From positions 22,745,501 to 22,809,500 of the forward strand of contig CATNEN010000001.1 of the NCBI GenBank assembly GCA_950097015.1: 64,000 nt of DNA, written 5' to 3'. The position numbers and the translations under genes were made by a program. The DNA comes from Macrostomum hystrix (lineage: Eukaryota > Platyhelminthes > Macrostomidae). Below, in pieces: positions 10,801 to 22,724 of this stretch; within the stretch, counting starts at the first letter, position 1, and each line of letters starts with the position of its first letter. Under the pieces are notes generated by a model that did not search any database, was not told where the DNA came from, and saw nothing but the letters and a program-made list of their open reading frames with translations.

Positions 10801-13800
10801 AGCGCCTTCTGGGCGAAAAACATCGCCTTGCTGGACCGCTTGTTCGCGTGGTTCAGGTAGCCGTAGACTACGTAGGGCTCGGCGCGGTGCTCCGACACCT
10901 GAAGATGGTTTCCCATAGATTCCACTGCAGGCTAGATGGTTTCCCATAGATTCCACTGCAGGCTAGATGGTTTCCCATAGATTCCACTGCAGGCTAGATG
11001 GTTTCCCATAGATTCCACTGCAGGCTAGATGGTTTCCCATAGATTCCACTGCAGGCTAGATGGTTTCCCATAGATTCCACTGCAGGCTAGATGGTTTCCC
11101 ATAGATTCCACTGCAGGCTAGATGGTTTCCCATAGATTCCACTGCAGGCTAGATGGTTTCCCATAGATTCCACTGCAGGCTAGATGGTTTCCCATAGATT
11201 CCACTGCAGGCTAGATGGTTTCCCATAGATTCCACTGCAGGCTAGATGGTTTCCCATAGATACCACTGCAGGCTAGATAGTTTCCCATAGATTCCACTGC
11301 AGGCTAGATAGTTTCCCATAGATTCCACTGCAGGCTAGATGGTTTCCCATAGATTCCACTGCAGGCTACATAATTTCCCATAGATTCCACTGCAGGCTAG
11401 ATGGTTTCCCATAGATTCCACTGCAGGCTACATAATTTCCCATAGATTCCACTGCAGGCTAGATAGTTTCCCATAGATTCCACTGCAGGCTAGATGGTTT
11501 CCCATAGATTCCACTGCAGGCTAGATGGTTTCCCATAGATTCTACTGCAGGCTAGATGGTTTCCCATAGATTCCACTGCAGGCTAGATGGTTTCCCATAG
11601 ATTCCACTGCAGGCTACATGGTTTCCCATAGATTCCACTGCAGGCTAGATGATTTCCCATAGATTCCACTGCAGGCTAGATGGTTTCCCATAGATTCCAC
11701 TGCAGGCTACATAAATTCCCATAGATTCCACTGCAGGCTACATAAATTCCCATAGATTCCACTGCAGGCTACATAATTTCCCATAGATTCCACTGCAGGC
11801 TACATAAATTCCCATAGATTCCACTGCAGGCTACATAATTTCCCATAGATTCCACTGCAGGCTAGATAGTTTCCCATAGATTCCACAGGTGGCTACATAA
11901 TTTCCCATAGATTCCACTGCAGGCTAGATAGTTTCCCATAGATTCCACAGGTGGCTAGATGAAATTCAAATGTCATAGAGAGTTTAGCTGACTCACCTGC
12001 ATGAGGCTGGCAGCCAGGCACTCCAGCTGCCGCTGTTTGCTGGCCTGCCGTTGCAATAGCTCGGCCAACGAGTCGATGTGCCTCAGCCAATCGCTGTCGA
12101 TGCTATGCAGTCTGGTGAGTACTTTCTCAGCCTCCGAGTACTCGCCGCACTGATAGAAGGCCTCGCCGAGGGTGGCAAGCATGTTGGAATCGCTGGTCAT
12201 GAGATCGTGACCGTCCAGAGCCAGCAGGGCTTCGATAGCCGGGCGGAAATTTCTGCCAGCAGCCAGCACGGAGGCTTCGAAGTAGCGAGCCAGCAACTGC
12301 TCCAGTGGCGCCATGTTAGCCGACGCGCGCAGGCTCAGGCAGCCACAATCGGCTAGAAGTTGAACAACTTCAGACAGCGGAGTGCGGCATGCCAGCAAAC
12401 CTTTGGCGGCGTCCATTGACAGACCGCCCGTGGCTTTCAAGCAGCACTGCATGGATGGAAAGAGGTGTATAGTAGTTAGCGAGTAAATTTTATTGTTCTT
12501 GTATAATCCAAGGTAAACAACAGGAGCAACTATGCCTGCATATAAACGGGCACATGCCTCGTCATGTCGTCAGCGGCTCAGTTAAGTCAGGCAGTTACTC
12601 TGCTCACCCTGAAGGCGGTCTGGGCGAGTTTTTCATCTCCGGAGCGCAGGTAGCTCTGGCCCAGAGCCAGGTGCATGGCCGGTGTGCGGGCCTTCTCTGG
12701 TACGCAGGCCAGTTCTCTGCAGGCTTCGGCATGCATCCGCTGGGCTGCGTAGCAGAGATGCGAGCGCCAGCGAATGTCCGCCTCGGTGGGCAGGCCGCGA
12801 AGGCGCGAGGTGCACCTGCGCAGCTGCAGGGCTCGACTCAGGTGGCGCAGAGCTTTCTGGTGCTCGCCAGTCTTGTGACAGGCATCGCCCAGGTGTACAT
12901 AGAAGGTCAGCCGGTCAGAGTGGGACAGCAGGCGCTCATTGTTTTCAGCGATTGTCACGATTGGGCCAAGCTGTACGGTTTGGGGGAAAGAGTGAATTAG
13001 CTGAATATACTACTAGAATTTGTGCTGAGTAGTATGAGCAAATGGAAAATATATATTTCAACATGCCTAGCTAGCTAAAATGCATTAACAATTTCCAAAG
13101 GTGAAAATTCCTTTAACAGCTAAATCAGTCTATCAATTAGCTAAGCTGCCAAAGGCATTGAAAAACTCATTATGTAACTAAAACACTAAGCCTTAGGGCA
13201 CAAATACACAAATTGCTTCCATTAGATTCCACTAAGACTCTACATCTCAGCCTTTTAAGTCAGAATTGTAGAGCCTAAACTGCTTGGCTTTAAGCTAGCC
13301 TTGAATTATTAGTTTTTTAGGTCATGTGCATGTATATAACCATTTATGGTTAGGGTGTTTTTTGAGTGCTATAAACTGTACTTTCCTAGCAGTATACTAT
13401 ATAATGTTTGCATATTCAGCTTGAGAAGCAATAATTTGAGTAAAAGCAATTGCTACAAAGTTGAAGAAAGCCCTTTGTATACTTACACAGACATCATATT
13501 TTTACTCAAAAATTATATTTCTTTCTATTTTTTTCTCAACTATTTATTGCTTGATTGTTTGCCATACTAATAGGCTAGCCATATCCTGAGAAGTAGATAT
13601 TAGTTGTTATTTCATTTCCTAAAAAATCTTATTGAAAAAGTTAATATGAACAAAAAATAAACATAAAAACATTGTATTACATCTTAGATATGTACTTCAA
13701 TAAAGTATAGGCCTTACTAGTAGCATTGGTATTAGCATAACATTAGGCCAATAAGGCCAAAATAAAAAAGTTAATACAGAGAAATAGTCTGCAGACAATC

Positions 13801-14148
13801 AATTCAATAGTTTTTGCTAGAAAAATACCACTAAACCTAAACTAAACAATACTAGAACTAAACAAAGAAGCAAATGTAATTGTTTTGCTTTAAAATGATA
13901 GACCTAAAATAGCAGATTTCTTGAAAATAGCCCTAGCTGAAAATCAACAGATCAATTTTTCTTTAAGGCGGAAAGAGTAAACAAAGCGTAGAAATACAAT
14001 ATATATATTTTTTTTACATGTTTGGAAGGCCTACTAATACTAATAGCAAACACATTATCAATACTCTTACCAATATCTTAATGTCCTCGTACATTTCATT
14101 TGTTTGCAACACCTTTATATTTTGTAGAAGGGCATTTGACAGAGCCAT
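7805..14148 (-). CDS. anapc7: Anaphase-promoting complex subunit 7 (APC7), six exons
   Basis: APC7 is a TPR-repeat scaffold subunit in the arm of the APC/C ubiquitin ligase, which drives mitotic exit. Exons on the minus strand are 14148-14071, 12970-12608, 12446-11997, 10898-10586, 10505-10300 and 8029-7805. All have GT-AG borders with matching phase (0,0,0,1,0) and total 1635 nt, 544 residues, close to the 565-599 of vertebrate APC7. The start MALSNALLQN sits at the first ATG. Recognisable family stretches include the degenerate TPRs HLGDACHKTGEHQKAL and ALGQSYLRSGDEKLA, then SEHRAEPYVVYGYLNH (vertebrate SDQHAEPWVVSG), FTEARKLAPNSFEVHNGI, and LHRLLGDCHSRCSQQQEAL near the end. The last exon is short and Ser/Asp-rich, as in the family. 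AAACAG at about 14156-14161 just upstream of the ATG could be a cis- or trans-splice acceptor. Introns 3 and 5 are mostly tandem arrays. Confidence 0.93.
8091..10250. repeat. 20-bp minisatellite, about 108 copies, in APC7 intron 5
   Basis: Uninterrupted 20-base units, consensus GTGTCACCTGTTAGACAGGA on the plus strand, fill nearly all of the intron between APC7 exons 5 and 6. Variant units recur in blocks: a block with TCATATG, CAACTATT and GTTTTACC variants at about 9300-9600 recurs at about 9820-10160, 500-540 bp later, and an earlier block recurs at 320 bp. This shows higher-order amplification. In the direction of APC7 transcription each unit reads CTGTCTAACAG/GTGACAC, which resembles a 3' splice site directly joined to a 5' splice site. 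Confidence 0.97.
10912..11960. repeat. 31-bp minisatellite in APC7 intron 3
   Basis: About 33 copies of a 31-base unit (GATGGTTTCCCATAGATTCC then ACTGCAGGCTA) lie directly against the 3' splice site of APC7 exon 4, whose acceptor reads CATCTTCAG/GTGTCGG on the gene strand. On that strand every unit contains CTGCAG/TGG, itself acceptor-like. Using the nearest unit as acceptor would add 26 nt and break the reading frame. Units drift (GATAG, CATAA, AAATT variants) towards the exon-3 side. Confidence 0.96.
12971..14070 (-). other. APC7 intron 1, unique AT-rich sequence
   Basis: The first APC7 intron (1,100 nt) has no tandem array and no recognisable gene. Its borders are TTG/GTAAGAG and CGTACAG/CTTGG on the gene strand. 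It is much more AT-rich than the exons. Confidence 0.7.
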
Positions 14149-14651
14149 TATGGTATGTGCTGTTTAAGGACTATTGCGGCGATTAGTAGGCCACTACAAC
14201 ATATTAGTTAGGTAAAACTTTATCTGTCACGCCTTTCGAGGAACTCTGTAAAAATTTTAAGTTTTTTCTTAGAATGCAAACATTATAATACGTTTATCAT
14301 GAGTTTGGTAGCATAGCATTTTTTGAATTTCTGTTACATTTTGAAAGATTTTTTTTATAACAAGTAAAATATTTTCTGTAACTTGTAAACTTAAGTTTAA
14401 AAAAATTCACGTTGAAATATAAAAATAAATAAAAAATAAAATAATAAAAAACTTATGCCTTTTTACCGAAGATGCGGTGTACTTTTCTTTGTCTTTATAA
14501 CGGCAGCGGCGTACCACGTTTCCTTCTATCTATGTTCACTGAAACTGTAAAAATAAGTAAGATAGAGAAATATAAGGGAACATTTGGAGTCTAGGAAATT
14601 CTAGCCATGTCCATGACTCTATAATATAATGACAATAAGTGTATAGCTTTT
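14149..14651. other. APC7 upstream region
   Basis: AT-rich DNA upstream of the APC7 start codon. It must contain the promoter and 5' UTR, but I see no identifiable element and no other gene. Confidence 0.4.
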
Positions 14652-15073
14652 AGGTACCTGGACACTTTGTCATCTTACAACTTTGTCATCCATATGATCT
14701 GTCCAATATCTCAGAGGGTGGATGATGAAAAGACTTAGACTTGTGGACACTTCGTCATCTATAAAACAAAAGTTTTTAAAGTTAGAACAGAACCACCCTC
14801 CCCATGCATCCCTCCCTCCTCACATCATGTTGGCACCTTTCAACTCTTATAATCAAAGCAGTTTTGTCACCTTTTTGACAATTTAGAGTGTGAAGTATGT
14901 TCAAACCTCTGCCCCACCTCTCCACCCTCACTTTATTGATGACGAACTTGATTGCTTGTTATTAGTAGATGACGAACTGACCAAACTTTAAAGCATGCCA
15001 ATTGACTGGATGACAAAGTGTCCTACCTTCCAAGTGGATGACAAAGTTGTAAGATGACAGTGTCTAGGATCCT
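14652..15073. mobile_element. MITE-like element with about 40-bp terminal inverted repeats
   Basis: The left end (14652-14692) and right end (15035-15073) are inverted copies. Reading inwards both begin AGG.ACCT.GACAC or its close variant, then TGTCATCTTACAACTTTGTC and ATCCA; the right copy lacks two bases. Inside, the GGACACTT-GTCATC motif and its complement recur near 14745 and 15010, giving nested inverted structure. There is no transposase frame in the 422 bp, so this is a non-autonomous DNA transposon. I could not identify a clean target-site duplication, so the superfamily is open. Confidence 0.8.
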
Positions 15074-16371
15074 AGATTTTAGCACTAGGCCTATAGTAGC
15101 ATACCTAAGTGTGACATTATTTATAGGGGCCTATGAACTATTATAGCTCTAGCTGCTTGTAACAAAGACAATGTTTTTTAGGGCCTAGACTAGATAGGCC
15201 ATATACTAAACAAATTACAATTTATATTTTATATGGCTTTTATTGAAAGAGCTCTTGTCTAGGCCTAATCTTGACTAAGAAATAACACTTGTGGATCTAG
15301 TTGTTGTTATTTGCTATTAGGGCCTAGTAATATGCCTATAGGGCAAAGTCCTACTTTGCTGCGTTAAATTATTTTGACCTCTTTTTTTTTCATTTCAGCC
15401 GAACTGGTGACTACTATGGCCGGGCGACCTAGGGTCCATATTTTCTGCTTGAGGTTGCTAAAGTACAAGCACAAATTTTTCTAAATTGGTTTTTTGAAGT
15501 TCTTGCTATCTTGCTATCTAATAATACTGTAATATAATTTAAGTTATAGATCTGGCCTAGCTAGGCCTGTAGGACAAAAAACTAAACATTCTAGGTAGGC
15601 CTATATAATGGGAAGTATAATTTTGGCTAGTTTTAGCATAACTAACCAAAACCTAGAATTTTATAATGCTCAGTCAGGTCATGTAATTATGTTTTAAATT
15701 TAAGGTTTTTGCTTATAATAAAGTAAAAATTATGCTTTTCAAAAGCTTTTGGTAAAATAGTAACTATTTCTTCATTCATATAAAATGCCCATGCTACAAA
15801 GAAAAGAGAGCTCTTAATTATTTTTACTTCTATGGATGTCTGATTAAGAAAGTAACTATGTACCATTAGTAGGCAAATATATAGTATATATAGCTCAAAT
15901 TTTATGTATTGTAACTCATCTCTACCTTAATACGCAATGCACACTTATATTGAGCTTGCCTATAACAAGTTTTTTCTTTATATTGTTTTTATTTTATATA
16001 TGAAATACTAGCCATGGGAGTTTAATCTTTGAATTGGATTTTATTATAGAATATAGCTGCTAAGATATTTTTATGATTCCAACAGTTATTCTTGGAATAA
16101 GTTTAATTAAACAGTACAGCTGCTAATAATTAGGTGATCAACCTTTCATTCAGCATTGTCTATTCTATATTGTTATCTTAATCTAATTTTAGATTATCTA
16201 TTCCTTTATTATACAAAAGCATATTCTCCAAGATTTCTTAATATTGTATACCACATAGCTTGTGTTATTCAAGTTATAGTATTTATGCCATAAAATGTAG
16301 CTAGTTACTACTTTAGCACATTGCTCTTTTTTATTTCATACCTAGATACCTCAGCTCTAAGCATAACAATT
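15074..16371. other. Intergenic, AT-rich, no gene recognised
   Basis: About 1.3 kb of AT-rich sequence with frequent stops in all frames. The GGCCTA/TAGGCC words are common (for example 15088, 15180, 15300, 15565), but I found no tandem array, RNA gene or coding block. Confidence 0.4.
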
Positions 16372-16614
16372 GGAAGAGGGCTACAGGCAATGGTACATCA
16401 TTTGGTGGCAATAGAAATGCAGCTAGCAAAGAGGCAGTTCTGGCCATTTTGCTGACTTTTGAGCTTATAGAATATACAGATACTGTGCATTGGCACATCT
16501 TCTCACATTATAATAGCTCTGCATTGACTTTCTGTCAGGCAGTGTACAATTTCACTATGCCTAGGAGGTTGGCCCTAAAGGGCATAAATTTTGTGACAAG
16601 CCCCCATGCCTTCT
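16372..16614. repeat. Dispersed repeat, copy B
   Basis: Second copy of the repeat at 4113-4357, colinear over about 240 bp. Relative to copy A it has many transitions at CpG sites (for example GCACGTCATT to GTACATCATT), as expected for an older insertion that has lost methylated CpGs. Confidence 0.75.
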
Positions 16615-18758
16615 CTCTGCTGCTGTGCCCCAAATTAATGTGACATTGCTGCTGAATCAAACTGAATGACCTTTGTGTGACAGGCTAAAGCATTATCTAA
16701 TCTGCCACAACCTATATCCATATGCTAAGTCAAAAGCAGGCAATATAACAGCTTGAATCTATTTAGTGATATATTTTAAACATACATGCGCAACCTCCCA
16801 AATCTTAGCCAGCTGTGCGACTTAGTTTTTGCTCTCATTTGCGACTTAGTTCGTTTCATTGCTCTATTTACGACTTAGTTTGCTCTCATTTGCTCTCTTT
16901 CTCTCCCCTTTTTCATTTTCTTTACACCTTCCTTTTTTGTCCCTTGGTCCCCCCTGTGATTTTTTTGTGCTTGGTCAATTGGTTTTTGCGACTTACCTTG
17001 CTTGGCCCTCGTTTCACCCGGCCGGGTTGGCCGGGTGTTACGCATGTATGATTTTAAACAATGATTATGTTTTTATAGCAATAGTAATCCGTTTTTATAA
17101 ATATCAGTAAACACATTTGTGAATTTATGATTATTGAAAGTGATTGTAATGATCAAAATAATAGCTTAGAGACATTTTGAGACTGTTTTCAATTGGGAAA
17201 AGACTTGTCTTAATAGTGTCATTAGTTCTATTGCTTCATGTAACAGATAATATCATGTGTTTTATGAATTCTAGTGATACTATTTTATTAGTTCAACAGA
17301 AAATTTACTATATAGTTAGCAATCAAAACTTGTGAAAGTTTTAAGTACTCTGTTTTGTTTATTTCATCTGTCATTTTAATGTTTAATTTTCATAAAGTAC
17401 TTTGTGTTCCGCTGTAAATGGTTTTGCAATGATCACAAGGATAAGAATTATTAAATTCGGAAATCAGTACAGATAGGTTTCCTTTGGCATTTTCTTGGCA
17501 TTTTCATAATTAGAATTCACATAAAGCTGTGGATAGCAATCTCTGCCTAATGCACTCTCTGCCAGAGATCACAATCCTTTTGCTGCTAGATGCTGATAGA
17601 TGTGCTGCTTCAGGACTTGTACTTTTACATTAAATGTAGCGAATAGGAAGTTCATCCAGATTTATTTCCGATTCAGCTAATGGATATTTGAATCAATTCT
17701 GATATTCATTGCGTGACTACCCTAGGCGGACACTGGCTGTCCCTGTGAATCACAGCTGGCACAGGTGTCTTTAAAAGAACATCACATAAGCGAATAAGGA
17801 AACGACTGTCAGATGGTCCCGCTGTAAAACAGCACCAGTTGTCAAGGGAAAAATGTTAGAATACTTCTGGGAGATTGGGTTAGGGGCGCTATGACTTAGG
17901 GATAGAATGACGCCTGTTGGCCATTTTTGGGGTTGTATAACGGGACATAAGTTGGAAGGAGGGTTGGGGGTGGGACACGGAGAGAGAGAGAGGGGTGCGC
18001 TTGACATCCGAGATGCTGACCGAGGATGGAAAATAAACAAAAAGCTCGAATCGCCTCTGCTTCCAGCTGGCTATGCTATAGTCCAAGTTTTTTTGTGCGC
18101 GCCCGAATACTTCCACCGAGAGCTAAAAATAGAATGTAGAAAACGGAAAGGTAGGTAAGGGAACGAGAAAAAATATGTCTGGGGTGGTTTGCTGGTGCAG
18201 AGGCAACGGGCTACTCGGTGGTTGGCTTCCTCTGGTCAGAGTTTTAAACAGCCAACAGATTAGCAATCGGGCAGATGGTAGACGACCTAAAATAGCTTAC
18301 AAAGCTTCAGACTCTACTTTCATTTCAATACTACCTCAATCTGTTTCTTTATTTGTTGAATATTTTTTGCAGCTCGTTCGGCAAGAAAGGACGCGAAAGT
18401 TAATTAAACAGATTAGTCTATCAATCATTCAACCAACGTGACAAGCGATTGTCAGTCAACGAGTTAAAAATGACGTCAAAGCGAAGCCTGCAATCTAGCA
18501 GTCTGGCTGTGCTAAGCTAGCTGGCTGATAGTTTAAATTTACACTTCACTTCAATCTGTAAACACTGAGAATTAACTAATCGGATAATTTGCAGCTTTGT
18601 TCTGTTCTGCAGTCCAAGTCCGGAAGAGAAGGATTCCAAAGCCTGAAGAAGCTCTCTGTTTGACCCATGTTCACGTGCAAGCTCTGGCAGTGACTAGCCA
18701 GCACCGCTAGTCTTCTGAAATATTACTTATAATAAGATTCTAGCCTACAGTGACAGCT
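16615..18758. other. Navigator upstream region
   Basis: Non-coding as far as I can see. A perfect hairpin (CACCCGGCC, GGGTT, GGCCGGGTG) lies at 17015-17037. GCGACTTAGTTTGCTCTC-like words repeat irregularly at 16815-16890. The stretch 18480-18750 probably contains the 5' UTR of the navigator gene. TTCTAGCCTACAG/TGACAGCT at 18738-18758 looks like a splice acceptor just before its first ATG, so an upstream non-coding or coding exon, or trans-splicing, is possible. Confidence 0.4.
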
Positions 18759-18949
18759 ATGCAGCGCGGAATAAAGCCACCGCAGGCTTATCAGTCCCAA
18801 CTGCAGCAGCAGCAGCAGCAGCAACAACTGCAGAACAATCAGTTTGGAATTGTCTACGAGAAGCATTCGAATAATAATCATAGGCGCTCTAGCGCAAGTG
18901 GCATCCCCAGCGGTAAGCACAGGTCTCACTCGGCCATACCACAGCCTCC

Positions 18950-18981
<32 letters not shown>

Positions 18982-21900
18982 GCTTGCAGTCTCCATACCA
19001 GCAACACCAGTCTGAGTTAACTTCCTCGTCTTCCGCACTTCGCTACAGCCTGCGGTCTCGCCAGCAGCAGCGTTGCCATAGCAACAGTGGTAGCAGGAAC
19101 GCCAGTCCGTCGCCAGCCGCTCAGCCGCCGCCGCTGGCGCCGTCTCGCCTGACCTCGGGTCGGCACGCCATGCCCACAAATCACACGGCAGCCGCAGCTG
19201 GCTCATCGTCGGGAATTTCGACCCGGCCAGCGTCGTCAGGCATTCCGCAGCCACACCTCAGGCGCGGCTCGGCTGCCGCTACGGTTGCCATGGCAACGCC
19301 GCTGGCTAGCAATGCAGCCCCGCAGAGTTCGCTGCCCCAGCCGCAGCGGCATCAGCGTGCTCGCTCAGAGCAGCCGCAAGCGCAGCCTAAGACGCAGCTT
19401 CCTCAGCCATCAAAGATCGGCAGCGGCATTCCTGCGCCTTCGTCTGCCGCCGCGCCCTCCTCAGCAAAGTCTCGCACAGGATCAAAGAGACCTCCGGCTC
19501 CTCAACCGGCTTCCAATTCTTCGTCCTCCTCTATTTCAGGTCGACGCTTGTTATCCCGACCGACGATCGGACAGCCAAGTGCCTCGTCCATACGATCGCC
19601 CGCTTCAACACCGTCGGCTCAAGTAAATCCTTCTACAAATTCAAACACTACTAGCAGTAGCTTTGTCACCCTGGATAATTCAGATGATGATCCTAACAAT
19701 TCGCTGCAAATCGACTGCAGCGATTTGGAAGACGTTTTAAAAAATGCCGACGAGCTGTCAATCAGCTCCAGCGAACTGTCGGACGCTGTCGCTGAACTCG
19801 AGCGCTCAGTGTGCGCCTCCGGCGGCGAAGGTCGAGCCACCCCGGATCTGTACGGCCTGACTCTGCGCAAAGCCTCCGCCGATTATGGCACCGCGCGTTC
19901 CTCCAGTCGACTTCAACAGCTCCTGGCATCAGAGGGTGGCGGCGCGGGAGGCGAATACTATTTCTCCGACACAGAGTCTGTCCAGCGTCACCAGCAGCAT
20001 CAGGTGCTGCAGAATCTGCAAGGCAGGCGCCGGCCTCACGCTGCTCTGGGCAGCAGCGGCTACTGCACCATCCGCTCTGCTGCTGGTCAGGCGCCCGCCT
20101 CCTTGCCAATGTCAGCCGTGGCACCGCCTGCGCCCAATCAGAGCCTCCGCCTGCCTTATGCAACCATGCGCAGCAGCTGCTCCACTGGCAGCTTCTATCC
20201 CGCAGCTGGCGGCGGCATCGGCGGTTCAACTCTGTCCATCTATTCGGCCGTGTCTTCCTCGGCTACCACGGCCAACGAGGAGCGGCAGGCTATGGAGATT
20301 GCCAAGCTGAAGAGCGAGCTGGAGCAGGCGCAGCAGCGGATAGCCAGTCTGGCTGGTCAGCTGTGCGCCAACACAGACGCCGCCGAAGCATTTGAGCGCT
20401 CGCTGTCGGATGTGACCACCAGGCTAAGAGATTTGGCTAGCAGCGCAGAGCGGAAGGACACGGAGTTGGCCCGCCTGCGCGCGGCTGTTGGCGCTTTGAA
20501 ACGCGAAGAGGCTCCCATGCAGCTCATGATGCAGAAGGAGATGCAGCAGCAGGGCACACCAACTAAGCGACATCACGGATTCTTTCGGAGCCTGCGCAGC
20601 TCTTCTAAAAAGCAGCAAGCAGTGCCAACCCCACAGCAAGGTTCTCAAGAGCAGCCACCGCAGGAGCCGCCTCTGTCCGATCTTGAGATGCATCCGCAGA
20701 AGCAGCAGCCATCGGCAGCTGAGCTGCAACAATTGCGCAGCCTCACAGAACAGATGCGGGCTGACATCAGCAATTTGAAAGCTGAAAATTGCCGACTGCA
20801 ACAGCTGCAACAGATTCGTGCCGATAGTCTGAGCGAAGACCACGGATTTGGCGGATCCGTCAGCGATGTGTACGGCATCTACGCCGGCTACAGTGGCCGG
20901 CGATTGAGTGTGGATTCGGTTGCTTTGTCTGGCATCTCGGCTGGTGACGCCTGCTCTCTTGACGGTCGCGCTGGCGATCCAGCATCGCTTGGCAATGGAA
21001 ATCTAGGGTAAGTCTGCCGCACCTACCCAACATTCTACCCCAGCTGTTGCTGGTACCTATTCACAGCTTGGTGTACTGAAGCGCCGTGAAATTATGTGTT
21101 TTGTTCCATATACTGTAGATACTGTACGCAAGGGAGTAAATTGCTCGACAAGCTCGAGGAGAATGAATGCGGCCTCGCCGCGGAATCGAGCTCCGGAACC
21201 CACTAACCCCCGCTTTTTTCCTAATCAAAATCCTACAGCTTCGACCTGATTGACGGATTTCCCGGCTCAGCCGACAGTTTGCGCCTGACGGTCATTGTGG
21301 CGGACAGCCAGCAGCAGCAGCAGCATCCCATCGGCTGCCTGCCGGTGTGTCCGCGCACAAAATGGGAAACCCTTGACGCATGTTGCGGCCGGCTATTCAA
21401 GGAGTACCTGACCAGAATCGACCCCAGCCAGGCCTTGGGCCTCGGCTCCGACTGCGTCGCAGCCTACGAGATCGTCGGCAGCGACGCTGGGGTCAGGCGG
21501 CGAGGCGCGCCGGCGCACGCATGCTCACCGCCTCTCGTTGCCTGCATGACAGCTGCCGCGGCCTCTGAACTCAGCAGCAACAGCAACCGGCTGAGTCTCC
21601 TGCTTCATCTGTCCAGCGAGTTGGACAATCTGGCGCTGGACACTCTGGTGCCGAAGCCGACACTGCAGCGATACACCGGCCTGCTTCGCGAGCATCGGCG
21701 TATTGTCCTGTGCGGACCAGCTGGCGTTGGCAAGACTCGCCTGGCTCAACGGCTGGCTGCGCACCTGGCCGGCGCTTCCTCAGCGAAAGCCGTGGTAACA
21801 TTCTCGGCCGATCGTCGCAGCGAACGCGATCTGAGAGCCTTCCTACTTGGCCTGAGCAATGACCCCACTGTTGGCGCTGTTGTACTGGATAACCTGCACC

Positions 21901-22724
21901 TGGTGGACTCTCTATCCGAGATCCTGTCAGCCTGCCTGCCGCCCAAGGAGCCGCTGCCCTACTTCATCATCGGCGTGATGACACAGAGCGGCAGCGGCCA
22001 GGCGGAGCGTCTGCACGCGGCCAAGCTGGAGCTGCACAGCGCCTGCAGCTTCCGCTGGGTGCTGTGCTCAGCCCACATGGAGCCGGTCCGCGGCCTGCTG
22101 GGCCGTTGCCTTCGTCAGCGTCTGGTGGCCGCGGAAGTGGAAGCCGGCTCCAGGCTGCCCGAGATGGCCCTGGTGGCAGACTGGCTGCAGGAGGCCTGGC
22201 TACGACTCAACCGACTGCTGGAGACCCACGCCGGCGCCGAGTCGGCCCTGGGACCCGCCCAGTTCGCCTCCTGCCCAATGAACTGTTTGCGCGACTCCGA
22301 GCAATGGTTCATCCGGCTGTGGAATCACTGCCTGGTGCCCTACCTCATCGAGGCCTGCCGCGAGGGCCTTCGACTGAGGGGCGCCCGCGCGCCCTGGGAA
22401 GATCCGGCTATGAAGCTGCGAATTGACTGGCCCTGGGCAGCGATTAGCGGCTGCGGGGATGCCGAAGATCTGATCAGCGTCCGACCCGAGGATGTGGGCT
22501 ACGAGGCTAGCCGCTCTGCCCAGCAACAGCAGCAGCAGCAGGGCCAGTCTAGTTCCCTATTGAAGGATACTAATGTTGAAATGTCGTCAGTTGCTAGCAC
22601 TGCGCCGACTAGCTCGAATGCTGCTGCTGCCACCACTACAGATGACCGGCTGATGGCCATGCTGATGCGGCTACAGGAGGTGGCCAACTGTGGCCTGGCT
22701 AGCGATCTCACTGACAGTGTCTGA
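18759..22724 (+). CDS. Neuron navigator (NAV/unc-53 family), two exons
   Basis: Navigators are microtubule plus-end and cytoskeletal proteins that guide axon and cell migration. Exons 18759-21007 and 21239-22724 (donor GG/GTAAGT, acceptor CCTACAG/C, phase 2) give 1244 residues. The N-terminal half is low-complexity (polyQ, Ser, Pro) with four S-x-I-P motifs (SGIP near residue 47, SAIP near 58, SGIP near 160 and near 230), the EB1-binding signature of plus-end trackers. Coiled coils lie at roughly 505-590 and 655-690. The C-terminal half is the family AAA-type domain: LFKEYLTRIDPSQALGLGSD, Walker A GPAGVGKT at about 909-916, Walker B VVLDNLHLV, and the NAV-typical CLRDSEQWFIRLWNHCLVPY. It is shorter than vertebrate NAVs (about 1,900-2,400) and has no N-terminal calponin-homology domain here. 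An upstream exon joined at 18750 cannot be excluded. Confidence 0.92.
21018..21190. repeat. SINE-related fragment in the navigator intron
   Basis: The intron between the two navigator exons contains CCCAGCTGTTGCTGGTACCT then ATTCACAGCTTGGTGTACTGAAGC. This matches the central part of the SINE at 57385-57679 (CCCAGCTGATGCTGGTACCC ... ACAGCTGGGTGAACTGAAGC) in the same orientation. It continues into GATACTGTACGCAAGGGAGT and GACAAGC, which match the dispersed repeats at 4113 and 16372, and ends with a tRNA-like GGAATCGAGCTCCGGAACCC. Confidence 0.65.
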
